From Candidatus Mediterraneibacter merdavium (GTDB taxonomy: Bacteria > Bacillota > Clostridia > Lachnospirales > Lachnospiraceae), in NCBI GenBank assembly GCA_019118545.1, contig DWYT01000059.1:1-58242 (forward strand): DNA of 58,242 nucleotides. The letters are read 5' to 3'. Positions 45,635-53,941 of the stretch are shown here, piece by piece; positions within the stretch are counted from its first letter, which is position 1; the number at the start of each line of letters is the position of its first letter. Made by a program: the position numbers and the translations under genes. The notes beneath the pieces were generated by a model that ran no database searches, was not told the DNA's origin, and saw nothing but the letters and a program-made list of their open reading frames with translations.

Positions 45635-45667
45635 GTTGCTGACAATTTGTCAGCGACCGGATTTTTC
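45635..45667 (+). terminator. Terminator after the YgjP-like gene
   Basis: GTTGCTGAC (45635-45643) pairs with GTCAGCGAC (45649-45657, one G-U), then CGGATTTTT. It is 48 bases downstream of the stop at 45587. Confidence 0.7.
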
Positions 45668-45738
45668 CCTCTTGACAAAACACTACTTTCCCTCTATGAT
45701 AAGGAACAAGAGAAATGGGTTTTGTGCCGTGTACAATC

Positions 45739-46263
45739 TTATGATTCAAGCGGGGTGCTCGTTTCTTTTTTTATATCTATAATATCATACAAATATAATC
45801 TGTTATCTTCAGAATGTCTGATAATCAATGAAGCATGAAAAATATTATACCGTTCCAATTTTCCGCTTTCATCATACACTGGAAGCGCGAATCTTGAATC
45901 ATAACGATACCAACCGAATCTGGCATTACGATAATGCTTTTGCTCTGTATTTTCGCGATGATATCTACCCGTACTTATTTCTATAAGCTCTGGTATTCCC
46001 TGAGCCGCATTTGCTTTCGCTTTTGCCACTGTTCCTTTTAGCTTATATGTATACTTTGAACCTGTGTATTCATTAGGCAGATCATTCCCAATATAAACAA
46101 TATCCTTCGTCTCTGCTATCTCATATGCTTTTCCTACATACTGTTTCAAATAGTTTTTAACTTCATTCCATGATAACGAACGTTTCCCCTTAAATAAAAT
46201 TTCAGGAAGAACAACTATCTTTTTATCGTTTTTATCTGTAATGATTTTTGCTTTTTTCTCCAT
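45739..46263 (-). CDS. Unknown protein, possible BECR-fold (phage polyvalent-type) domain
   Basis: 174 residues, AT-rich relative to neighbours. The middle and end (VYIGNDLPNEYTGSKYTYKLKGTVAKAKANAAQGIPELIEI, RENTEQKHYRNARFGWYRYDSRFALPVYDESG, YNIFHASLIIRHSEDNRLYLYDI) resemble domains found in phage and plasmid polyvalent proteins, which I tentatively link to the barnase/EndoU/colicin/RelE (BECR) nuclease fold. It is stand-alone here, 51 bases downstream of maf. I chose the ATG at 46263 after AGGAAG; the TTG used for a longer frame has the SD touching it. Function not established. Confidence 0.65.
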   Translation of the reverse strand: MEKKAKIITDKNDKKIVVLPEILFKGKRSLSWNEVKNYLKQYVGKAYEIAETKDIVYIGNDLPNEYTGSKYTYKLKGTVAKAKANAAQGIPELIEISTGRYHRENTEQKHYRNARFGWYRYDSRFALPVYDESGKLERYNIFHASLIIRHSEDNRLYLYDIIDIKKETSTPLES

Positions 46264-46313
46264 AGACCAATTTTTCTTCCTATATCTATATCCTTTGGTA
46301 TGACACAGACTGG

Positions 46314-46958
46314 TCAACTCCTCTTAAACAACACCTGATACACATAGGACACCGGCAGTCCGACCACATTGTAATAATCTCCCTCTATGCGGTCGATAAA
46401 CGGCGCGAATCTTCCCTGTATCCCATATGCCCCCGCCTTGTCCACAGGCTCCCCGGTAGCGATATAGGCGTGTATCTCTTCTTCTGTCATCGCGTTGACA
46501 TAGACTTTCGTTCCCACGGCGTGATTGACGGTACTGCGCTTCCCTTCGCTGTCAAATTCAATCACAGCGACACCTGTATACACCTCATGCCCCCTGCCCT
46601 GCAGTGACTGTATCATACGGAACGCATCCTCTTCGTCCTTCGGTTTCCCCAGTATCTTATCATCCAGAACAACGACGGTGTCCGCACCGATTATGACGGT
46701 ACTTTTAAGGAAAGTTTGCCTGTCCTCGGTTTCCTCTGTTTTTTCTGTCGCTGGCTTCTTCAACACTTGTTCTACCGTCATATCCGCCATGACATTCTCC
46801 GCTTTCATGAGCGCCAGTTCCTTGACGATTTCTTCCGGTATCTCACTGTGATATATCTCTTCCTTATCGCTCACTCTCACCTCGAACTCCACGCCGATCT
46901 GTGCGAGCAGTTCGCGCCTGCGGGGTGAAGCTGAGCCTAAAATGACCTTTCTGTCCAT
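46314..46958 (-). CDS. maf: Maf-family nucleoside triphosphate pyrophosphatase
   Basis: 214 residues. Pyrophosphatase for dTTP/UTP or modified nucleotides. Motifs: GSASPRRRELLAQ at the N-terminus, IGADTVVVLDDKILGKP, GVAVIEF, DKAGAYGIQG and YYNVVGLP. A ~25-residue insertion (around 55-85, Glu/Lys/Thr-rich) separates the first two motifs, longer than in most Maf proteins. Start ATG has AGGAG upstream. Confidence 0.92.
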   Translation of the reverse strand: MDRKVILGSASPRRRELLAQIGVEFEVRVSDKEEIYHSEIPEEIVKELALMKAENVMADMTVEQVLKKPATEKTEETEDRQTFLKSTVIIGADTVVVLDDKILGKPKDEEDAFRMIQSLQGRGHEVYTGVAVIEFDSEGKRSTVNHAVGTKVYVNAMTEEEIHAYIATGEPVDKAGAYGIQGRFAPFIDRIEGDYYNVVGLPVSYVYQVLFKRS

Positions 46959-46983
46959 ATGTTTTCTCCTTCTAAAAATCTTT

Positions 46984-47501
46984 TTATTGCAGTTGAGGTA
47001 ATTCTGACATCCCCAGACTTTCCAATGTACGCAACTGCTGCACTACAAGTTCGCGGAGCAGACGCATCCTCTCCTCCTGACTTTTCCCTTGTGTGATGAG
47101 GACCGCATTATAGCTCTCCACATTTTCCAGTACAAGTAATTGATTGATCGTCGCTTCGTCACGCATATTCCCTTTCATATCAGGATGTTCCTCCCGCCAT
47201 TCTTTCGCCGTCTTTCCAAATAAAACAACATTGAGCATATCCGCTTCACTGGCATATTTATACGATATCTGCTGCCGCGTCAGTTCCGGCGGGATCAGAT
47301 TCTCTTTAATTCCGGAGATATCCATGTGGCAAACGCCATTGCAATATCCGTATGGGCATATGTGCCCCCATAGCGTCCCGCTTTAGAGACGATCCCGATA
47401 GCGTTCGTCTGTGTGATCCATTTTGTCGGCGTCATCACGAATCTGTTCAATCCCGCCTCATTCCTAACCGCGTCGAATTGCACACGGTTAAACTCTGACA
47501 T
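46984..47501 (-). pseudogene. KilA-N-domain protein, truncated and frame-shifted
   Basis: Two overlapping frames. The first (47501-47295) reads NEAGLNRFVMTPTKWITQTNAIGIVSKAGRYGGTYAHTDIAMAFATWISPE, the KilA-N core. The second (47325-46984) reads GIKENLIPPELTRQQISYKYASEADMLNVVLFGKTAKEWREE, the tail of the same family. In intact members a ~50-residue segment with EFQRLK..ISKLNYRLHTDAI sits between WISPE and IKENL; here it is missing and the junction is out of frame. The N-terminal part of the KilA-N domain is also missing. A deleted remnant of a mobile-element gene. Confidence 0.75.
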
Positions 47502-47507
47502 CCTTCA

Positions 47508-47717
47508 CTATTTTCCCCATTCATTTTCCTCCAGACAGCATAAATCCTCGATCGACGTCTCAAACACTTTCGCCATGCGGTACGCCAGCAGAAGCGACGG
47601 GTTATAGTGCCCTTTCTCAATAGAGATGATAGTCCTGCTGGACACATGCACGAGATCTGCAAGCTGCTGTTGTGTCATTCCTTTTTCCGTTCTCATTTCT
47701 TTTACTTTTGTTTTCAT
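47508..47717 (-). CDS. Small XRE-family transcriptional regulator
   Basis: 69 residues, nearly only helix-turn-helix: MKTKVKEMRTEKGMTQQQLADLVHVSSRTIISIEKGHYNPSLLLAYRMAKVFETSIEDL. Such Cro/CI-like mini-regulators usually precede a membrane protein; here the next gene is the broken KilA-N remnant, 6 bases away. Start at 47717, GGGG upstream; a longer frame exists. Transcribed from a promoter at 47854-47882. Confidence 0.88.
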   Translation of the reverse strand: MKTKVKEMRTEKGMTQQQLADLVHVSSRTIISIEKGHYNPSLLLAYRMAKVFETSIEDLCCLEENEWGK

Positions 47718-47834
47718 TTTTCCGGCCCCTTTCCGCCACTTCCCTGCCCGCATACAGCTTTCTGCATAAACTTTTTGCACAAAAACTCTCCTCATCAAGA
47801 CAGTCCGTTTTCAGCATCTTTATGCGAAGTCTCT

Positions 47835-47882
47835 TTCACGTGAAGTTTATTTCATGATACAGATATCTTGTCCCAAAGTCAA
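47835..47882 (-). promoter_or_regulatory. Promoter and palindrome of the small XRE regulator
   Basis: TTGACT (47877-47882), 17-base spacer, TATCAT (47854-47859). A palindrome TTCACGTGAA (47835-47844) covers the expected transcript start, a likely operator for the regulator itself. The rest of the 318-base spacer to yaaA holds an extended -10 TGCTATACT at 47974-47982 for yaaA and no gene. Confidence 0.6.
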
Positions 47883-48035
47883 TAACATTTTTCCGCAAAA
47901 TATGAACAGCACAAAGCGTAAAAAATATGACCTACACAAAACAAGAACGGCATAGCCGAAGCTCCCTTACCTGTGCTATACTCTACTTACCCTCTCTTTA
48001 CAAGGGTACTATGAAAGATACAGAAAGGATTTCCT

Positions 48036-48875
48036 ATGCTTAAGATTATCATATCCCCCGCGAAAAAAATGAACCTCATCGAAGAATATCCCTGCGAGCC
48101 GACCACGCCCGTCTTTCTCGACCGCGCGCTCGATCTCCATGAAAGATTGAAAAAAATGACCCTCGCGGAGCTGACTACCCTCTGGGGATGCAGCGATAAG
48201 CTTGCCGCGCAGAATCATGAGCGCCTTCATACATATTCACCGGAACACGCGTTAAGTCCCGCTCTGCTTTCTTATGAGGGTATCCAGTATCAGCACATCG
48301 CGCCGGGAGTGTTCACGGACGCCCAATGGAACTATGTAAACTCGCACCTTCGCATCCTCTCCGGCTTCTACGGCATCCTCGCGCCGACAGATACGGTCGT
48401 CCCCTACCGGTTGGAGATGCAGGCGAAGCTAAAGACAGAGAATGACGTCGATCTGTACGGATACTGGGGAAACGCCCTGTACGAGGAGCTTGTACGCGAC
48501 GGAATGACAGAGCTGGTCAACCTTGCCTCCGGGGAATACAGCAAGGCCATTCTGCCCTACATAAAAGTTGCCCCCGCCCCCAGCCGAAACGGCAGCCAGA
48601 CCCATGACAGCAGTCCCAGCTCCGAAACATGCCCTCCGTGCATCCCCTGTATTACCTGCATTTTCGGCGAGCTGGTTAACGACAAGGTGAAGATGAAAGG
48701 AACGCAGGCAAAGATCGCCCGTGGAGAGATGGTTCGCTGGATGGCGGAAAAAGGCATAGAAAAAGCGGAGGATATCCGCGAGTTCAAGGAACTCGGATAC
48801 CGCTTCCGCTCTGATCTTTCCTCTCCAGAGGAATATGTTTTCCTGCTCACGCCAAAGACAAAAGCTTTGCATTAA
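48036..48875 (+). CDS. yaaA: YaaA peroxide-stress protein with a Cys-rich insertion
   Basis: 279 residues, about 30 more than usual. YaaA limits free iron during peroxide stress in E. coli. Family signatures: IIISPAKKM, GFYGILAPTDTVVPYRLEM, NLASGEYSKAI, and IARGEMVRWMAEKGI. The extra segment (residues 178-210) is Pro/Ser-rich and ends CPPCIPCITC with C199, C202, C205 and C208 (CxxCxxCxxC), which suggests metal or FeS binding. AGAAAGG precedes the ATG. It shares its stop with convergent pyk (4-base overlap, TTAA). Confidence 0.92.
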   Translation: MLKIIISPAKKMNLIEEYPCEPTTPVFLDRALDLHERLKKMTLAELTTLWGCSDKLAAQNHERLHTYSPEHALSPALLSYEGIQYQHIAPGVFTDAQWNYVNSHLRILSGFYGILAPTDTVVPYRLEMQAKLKTENDVDLYGYWGNALYEELVRDGMTELVNLASGEYSKAILPYIKVAPAPSRNGSQTHDSSPSSETCPPCIPCITCIFGELVNDKVKMKGTQAKIARGEMVRWMAEKGIEKAEDIREFKELGYRFRSDLSSPEEYVFLLTPKTKALH

Positions 48876-50299
48876 TATTCCCCGACCACGGTTGTCTTGA
48901 TGAGGTTTGTGTTCCCCGGGCGTCCAAGTGGAACTCCCGCCGTAAGTACGACGATATCTCCCTCTTTTACATATCCCGCGCGCTCTGCCGCCTCCGTCGA
49001 ATGAAGGAAGAGGATCTCCATGCTGTACTCTTCCTTAATAAAGACCGGGAGTACGCCCCACGCAAGATTCAGTTTCCTGCATGTCCTCTCCTCCGGCGAA
49101 CATCCCACGATCTGACATCCGGGTCTGTACTTGGAGATCATTTTCGCCGTATGCCCGGACTTACTTACTGTGATGATCGCCCGTGCGTCCAGATCAATGG
49201 CTGTCATACAGGTTGCATGTGAGATAGCTGTCGTCATATCCGGCTTCTCTTCCTTCTGCCGGATGCTAAATAACTGATTATAGTCAATATCGCTCTCTGT
49301 GCGCACCGCAATCTTGACCATTGTCCTGAGCGCTTCGATGGGGTACTTTCCTGCCGCAGTTTCACCTGAGAGCATGATCGCGCTCGTCCCCTGATAGATA
49401 GCGTTTGCCACATCCGTTGTCTCCGCTCTTGTGGGTCTGGGGTTCTTCATCATAGAGTCGAGCATCTGCGTGGCAGTGATCACCTGCTTGCCTGCGTGAT
49501 ACACCTTCGCGATCAGTTTCTTCTGGATCACAGGAACCTCTTCCAGCGGAATCTCCACTCCCATATCGCCGCGGGCGATCATGATGCCATCCGCCGCTTC
49601 AATGATGCTGTCGATATTATTTACCCCCTGCTGATTCTCAATCTTGGCGATGATGTTGATATCCTCTCCGCCGTTTTCCCGCAGGAGCTTACGGATTTCT
49701 TCCACGTCCTCCGCTGTTCTTGTAAATGACGCCGCGACAAAATCAAAGCCTTCTCTGATTCCAAACAGGATATCCTCCCTGTCCTTCTCACTGATAAACG
49801 GCATACTCACATCATTTCCCGGAAGATTAATGCCCTTGCGGTTCGATACCTGCCCGCCGTTCTTCACAACACAATGCACATCTTTACCTTCAATGCTCAC
49901 GACTTCAAGTCCAATAAGTCCATCATCGATGAGGACACTGTCACCCGGCCTCACATCTCTGTAGAGATCTTCATAAGTGACAGATACTTTCTCCTCCGTC
50001 CCCTCAATATCGTCCGGAGTCAAGATGAATGTCTGACCTTCTTCCAGCTCGGCCTTCCCTTCCGCAAATGTACGGATACGGATCTCCGGTCCCCTCGTAT
50101 CCAGAAGAGCCGCCACAGGCCTTCCGAGACGCTCTCGGATCTCTTTCAACTTATCCAGACGCTCTTTCTGCTCCGGATGCGTTCCGTGAGAGAAATTAAA
50201 TCTTGCAACATCCATTCCTTCTCTGACCATGGTTTCCAGTATATCGCCTTTATCGGTAGACGGTCCCAGAGTACATACAATTTTCGTTCTCCGCATCAT
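48872..50299 (-). CDS. pyk: Pyruvate kinase
   Basis: 475 residues, the short form lacking the C-terminal PEP-utilising extension of Bacillus PYK. Conserved: RFNFSHGTHPEQKERLDKL, LLDTRGPEIR, the catalytic lysine region IIAKIENQQGV, MIARGDMGVEIPLEEVP, and ATQMLDSMMKNPRPTRAET. Makes ATP and pyruvate at the end of glycolysis. AGGAGGG precedes the ATG. Its stop overlaps yaaA's stop. Confidence 0.97.
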   Translation of the reverse strand: MMRRTKIVCTLGPSTDKGDILETMVREGMDVARFNFSHGTHPEQKERLDKLKEIRERLGRPVAALLDTRGPEIRIRTFAEGKAELEEGQTFILTPDDIEGTEEKVSVTYEDLYRDVRPGDSVLIDDGLIGLEVVSIEGKDVHCVVKNGGQVSNRKGINLPGNDVSMPFISEKDREDILFGIREGFDFVAASFTRTAEDVEEIRKLLRENGGEDINIIAKIENQQGVNNIDSIIEAADGIMIARGDMGVEIPLEEVPVIQKKLIAKVYHAGKQVITATQMLDSMMKNPRPTRAETTDVANAIYQGTSAIMLSGETAAGKYPIEALRTMVKIAVRTESDIDYNQLFSIRQKEEKPDMTTAISHATCMTAIDLDARAIITVSKSGHTAKMISKYRPGCQIVGCSPEERTCRKLNLAWGVLPVFIKEEYSMEILFLHSTEAAERAGYVKEGDIVVLTAGVPLGRPGNTNLIKTTVVGEY

Positions 50300-50375
50300 A
50301 GTCCCTCCTGCATGAATTTTCCTATGAGCTCATTGTAGCATACAGGCCATTGTTTGCACAGTGAGGAAATTATAC

Positions 50376-50433
50376 TTTACAGATCCACTCGTTTGTATTA
50401 TACTAACACGAGTTAGTTATTTCTAACTATAAT
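50376..50433 (+). promoter_or_regulatory. Promoter and TTAG/CTAA operator array of the diheme mini-protein
   Basis: TTTACA (50376-50381), 17-base spacer, TATACT (50399-50404). Downstream are three half-sites, ACTAAC (50402)-ACGA-GTTAGT (50412), and AGTTAG (50411)-TTATTT-CTAACT (50423), the last touching a second TATAAT (50428-50433). TTAG..CTAA symmetry is reminiscent of DtxR/IdeR-type iron-regulator sites, an inference only. Confidence 0.5.
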
Positions 50434-50456
50434 TCAGTCACACGGAGGATCTTACA

Positions 50457-50819
50457 TTGAACATTATCGAAAAAATCACTGCCCTTATCTCCCTTTTCAT
50501 GCTGATCGGCTGTATGCTTGCGCCGTTGAAACGTTCTTCTGCTGCTCAGAGACATCCATGGATACGCAGGTTTGTGGGATTCCATACAGTTTACGGTATT
50601 ACTCTACTCGTAACAGGACTTGTCCACGGCATCCTTGCCGGACATGGTACGGCTATGATGACAGGGAAACTCGCTTGGATGCTGCTTCTGCTGCTTACCC
50701 TTCTTTCTCCTTTCAAAAAGAAGATGAAACAAAACACATGGAGATATACGCATCTTACGCTTGCGGCCGCAAGCAGTATTCTCGTAGTGATACATATACT
50801 CCATGCACTCATTTCCTGA
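50457..50819 (+). CDS. 120-residue membrane protein with two H-x13-H pairs (ferric-reductase-like)
   Basis: Four helices. H43 and H57 lie on helix 2 and H99 and H113 on helix 4; both pairs are 14 apart. That spacing on two helices is the b-heme ligand pattern of ferric reductase/NADPH oxidase membrane domains. No flavin or NAD domain follows, so the protein would be a bare electron channel or partner. Start TTG at 50457 after GGAGG. Ends 10 bases before the convergent MutS-like gene. Confidence 0.75.
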   Translation: MNIIEKITALISLFMLIGCMLAPLKRSSAAQRHPWIRRFVGFHTVYGITLLVTGLVHGILAGHGTAMMTGKLAWMLLLLLTLLSPFKKKMKQNTWRYTHLTLAAASSILVVIHILHALIS

Positions 50820-50829
50820 CCGAAACAGT

Positions 50830-52461
50830 CTACTCCCGCGCTGCCGTTATGATCTCTTCCTGGAATCCTGCGAATTCCAGCAGTTTTACCGCATTGTGGG
50901 AAGTCGCTGATCCCTTAAGCAGCTTATAGCTGAAGGTGATGTCCTCTTCCCCGATCTCTTCGCTGAAATGATAATTCACATAGTCCGCTGCCATCAGTTC
51001 TGTCAGCTCCTTGTCGTGGGTCGCCGCCAGAGCGATGCAGTTCTTATCTTTCAGATAATCAAGGATCGCGCGGGAAGCTCGGATGCGTTCTCCCGTGTTC
51101 GTTCCCCTCAGGATCTCGTCGATGGCGCAGATGGTCATCTTCTCCTCATTTAAACTGTCCAGTATCCTCTTCAGATAGCGGATCTCCCGGATAAAATAGC
51201 TCTCTCCCGCCATCAGGTCGTCCTTTACCGCCATAGAGGTGATGACCCCGGACGTCGGCAGAATAAACTGTCTTGCAGCACAGGTATTCAGCGATTGCGC
51301 AAGGATAGCGTTTACTGCCACCGCTTTGATAAACGTGGACTTTCCCGATGCGTTTGAGCCGGTGATAAGGCAGCTTCTCTCAAGCTCCAGACTGTTCGCC
51401 ACCGGTTCTTTGATGAGCGGGTGGTAAATATCCCCCATCCGAATCTTCTTCTCCGACGTATACTCCGGCTGGCAGTACCATGGCAGACTCTTTCTGAAAG
51501 ACGCCGTACTGATGGACACATCCAGCTCTCCGACACACTCATAGAGCGCCAGATACGCCGGTACGTTCTCGCTGAGCCTGCGCATCACTTTGTTGTAGGT
51601 CGTGACCTGCCAGAGCGTGATCCCCATTATATAATCGAGCAATATCTCCATCACATCGCCGCCCTGCCCTCCGTCTTTCTGGACGCTTAAAAATCTTGCC
51701 CCTTTCATGACCTTTTTCAGTCCGGCGAGCGCCTGCTCCATCTCCGGAAAAAGGAGTCTGATCTCTCTGCGTTTCGAGATCTTTCTGGCGTTTTCAAGCA
51801 GGCTGACCGTTGTCCCCACCATAGACAGCTCCACCGCGTTTCCCATTTTCACAAAAAAGTACACACCGAGATTACCGGCGCATATGCCGACGAACGCCAT
51901 GCCCGCCGCATCATTTCGCAGAATGAGAAATGCAGCGAGAGCGCAGACGAAAAGCGCCTGAAGGAGCCGGTACACCCACGCATGGGAGAGCCGGTATTCA
52001 TCGATGGCATCCAGATAGGCAGGGATAAAGTAGGAACCGCTGCCATTTCCAATGCCAAACAGACATTCTTCGATGGATTCGCGTTCTTTTTCATTTCCTG
52101 AAAAGGTGCGGACGCGCCGCTCAAAAAGCTGGCGTTCTTCCAGCGTCATGCTGTTCTTACGCAGCTTGTGGTACAGGATCTCCTCACCTACGGACGTATC
52201 GCACTGATTGATGCGCCAGAACACCTCGTTCATGGAAAGGTCGTTCCACGTGACATCATCCACACCGCTGCCGTCAGTTACCACGTCATCATAATTCCTG
52301 ACATTCTCTTCCCAGTCCCGCTCTTTCGGCAGCTTGCCGAACTTTGTGTGTATGATCGTCCTGCGCTTCCGCTTCATATCTATATAAGAAATGAACCACA
52401 TCACCCACACGAATATGATCACGCCCATGACAACAAGAATCGTATTCACCACCCTGATCAC
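50830..52461 (-). CDS. Membrane-anchored MutS-like ATPase
   Basis: 543 residues. N-terminal helix (8-28), a second pair of helices at about 165-205, then a long helical lever region and the MutS domain V ATPase: Walker A ITGSNASGKSTFIKA, Walker B MTICAIDEILRGTNTGER and ATHDKELTEL. It lacks the mismatch-binding domain of MutS1 and resembles the MutS-related proteins with unknown roles in Firmicutes. The start codon is uncertain; promoter at 52488-52516. Confidence 0.85.
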   Translation of the reverse strand: MIRVVNTILVVMGVIIFVWVMWFISYIDMKRKRRTIIHTKFGKLPKERDWEENVRNYDDVVTDGSGVDDVTWNDLSMNEVFWRINQCDTSVGEEILYHKLRKNSMTLEERQLFERRVRTFSGNEKERESIEECLFGIGNGSGSYFIPAYLDAIDEYRLSHAWVYRLLQALFVCALAAFLILRNDAAGMAFVGICAGNLGVYFFVKMGNAVELSMVGTTVSLLENARKISKRREIRLLFPEMEQALAGLKKVMKGARFLSVQKDGGQGGDVMEILLDYIMGITLWQVTTYNKVMRRLSENVPAYLALYECVGELDVSISTASFRKSLPWYCQPEYTSEKKIRMGDIYHPLIKEPVANSLELERSCLITGSNASGKSTFIKAVAVNAILAQSLNTCAARQFILPTSGVITSMAVKDDLMAGESYFIREIRYLKRILDSLNEEKMTICAIDEILRGTNTGERIRASRAILDYLKDKNCIALAATHDKELTELMAADYVNYHFSEEIGEEDITFSYKLLKGSATSHNAVKLLEFAGFQEEIITAARE

Positions 52462-52487
52462 CGCCTCTTTTGTATTATTTAACTAGT

Positions 52488-52516
52488 ACAATACTCTTTG
52501 TAGGCGGATTTGTCAA
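52488..52516 (-). promoter_or_regulatory. Promoter of the MutS-like gene
   Basis: TTGACA (52511-52516) and TATTGT (52488-52493) with 17-base spacer on the minus strand, 27 bases upstream of the start. TTGTA...TACAA inverted half-sites overlap the -10 side. Confidence 0.65.
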
Positions 52517-52564
52517 CTCTTCTCTTCCTCCTCGTAAGAAGACAGGCAGAAGAGACAGGGTTTT

Positions 52565-53941
52565 CTATTGCAAAGCAGATGAAGAATCTGCGGGAAATGT
52601 CAGACACGCCTTGAACTGGTCGCAGTCGATCTGAATGTCAAATTCTCCGCCCAGCGCTTTCGCATACGTGCTCACGATCGCCAGTCCCAGACCGTTCCCT
52701 TCGCCGCTTCTCGCCTTATCGCCTCTGGCGAAACGCTCGATGATATCTTCCTTTGTAAAGTCCATGGGATAACCGGATGTATTCGTGATCTGCAGGCAGA
52801 GAAGTCTGCCTCTCCTGCCCGCCGTCTGCTCTGTTGCCTCCCCGGCAGCAGTTTCCCGCCCACCGGACGGCGCCGGAATGTCGGCAATGCCCAACTCTCC
52901 TGTCGGCTTTATGAATGTCTTTACGAACACCCTTGTGCCCTTCGCGGAATACTTGAGGGCATTTTCCACAAGATTCTGGCAGATGCGGTAAAAATAACTG
53001 TTGTCTGACACCAGTTCTGTATCTTCCTCTGTTAAGTTGGTGACAAATGTAAGGCCGCTGGCTTTGATACGGTCGTCCATGTCCGCGAATATCTGCTCAA
53101 TCAGCCGGTTTACCTCAAATCTCTCCATATGAAGCTCCACATTTCCGCTGCTCGCCTTCGCCAGATTGAACAGGCTGTTGATCATTTCTTTTAACTTCTC
53201 CGCACGATCTGAGATCACACCCGTATAATCCCTGACGACGTCGCTTAACTCCTCTTTCTTGATCAACTCAATATAACCGACCATGGACGTCAGCGGCGTC
53301 TTCAGATCATGGGATACATTCGTGATCAAGTCTACTCTGAGCTGGTCGCTTCTCGACATTTTCTCCAGACTCTTTCGCTCAATCTCAAGCGCTTCCTCCA
53401 CACGCTTCCTGTTGAGTTCAACAGACGCATCCATCACTTCCTGAAGTTTTTTCAGCCAGAACCGTTCGAAAGCTGCCCGGCAGACCAGATACTGGATCAG
53501 AGCACTGATGATCAGGATATATCCGGACGCATAGTTTGTATAATATTGCCAGTTCATCCACGCTCCTCCATTCGTCAGGTAGGTCAGATACCAGAATGCC
53601 GCGATAAAGGCTGCCGCCTCCGCGATGAGAAGTCTTTGATTCCAGATGCGGCGCACCCCTTTCCACTCTTCAAAATGCGTCTCGTCTTCTGAGCGCCAGT
53701 CTTTATATCTTTTCTCCAAATATTCTCCGAGGAGACCGTTCAGTCCCAGTCCCAGCAGGAGATTACAAAGTACTCCGAAAAAGAGTGCTTCCTCTGTCGG
53801 ATGATGCCCCCTGTTTATGACCAGATTCAGTCCAAGATACACTCCTGCCCCGACAACAACCACCCCGCCTATCATCCGCAGATTCGCAAGGATAAATTCC
53901 TGCGCTTTTTTCTTAACTATATCTTTCCATCTTGTAGCCAA
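52565..53941 (-). CDS. Sensor histidine kinase (VanS-like)
   Basis: 458 residues, TTG start. Four membrane helices in the N-terminal 175 residues, HisKA with NVSHDLKTPLTSMVGYI (catalytic His), HATPase N box QNLVENALKYS, and GNGLGLAIVSTYAKALGG. A Gly/Ala-rich insert (PSGGRETAAGEATEQTAG) sits inside the ATPase domain and the D-x-G-x-G box is replaced by NTSGYPM, a known variant in clostridial VanS-like kinases. Overlaps the regulator by 29 bases, so translation is coupled. Confidence 0.88.
   Translation of the reverse strand: MATRWKDIVKKKAQEFILANLRMIGGVVVVGAGVYLGLNLVINRGHHPTEEALFFGVLCNLLLGLGLNGLLGEYLEKRYKDWRSEDETHFEEWKGVRRIWNQRLLIAEAAAFIAAFWYLTYLTNGGAWMNWQYYTNYASGYILIISALIQYLVCRAAFERFWLKKLQEVMDASVELNRKRVEEALEIERKSLEKMSRSDQLRVDLITNVSHDLKTPLTSMVGYIELIKKEELSDVVRDYTGVISDRAEKLKEMINSLFNLAKASSGNVELHMERFEVNRLIEQIFADMDDRIKASGLTFVTNLTEEDTELVSDNSYFYRICQNLVENALKYSAKGTRVFVKTFIKPTGELGIADIPAPSGGRETAAGEATEQTAGRRGRLLCLQITNTSGYPMDFTKEDIIERFARGDKARSGEGNGLGLAIVSTYAKALGGEFDIQIDCDQFKACLTFPADSSSALQ

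Noticed and set aside
45647-45838. 63-codon plus-strand frame after the YgjP-like gene
   Set aside because: Starts inside the terminator hairpin and overlaps the opposite-strand gene end; no clear ribosome site.
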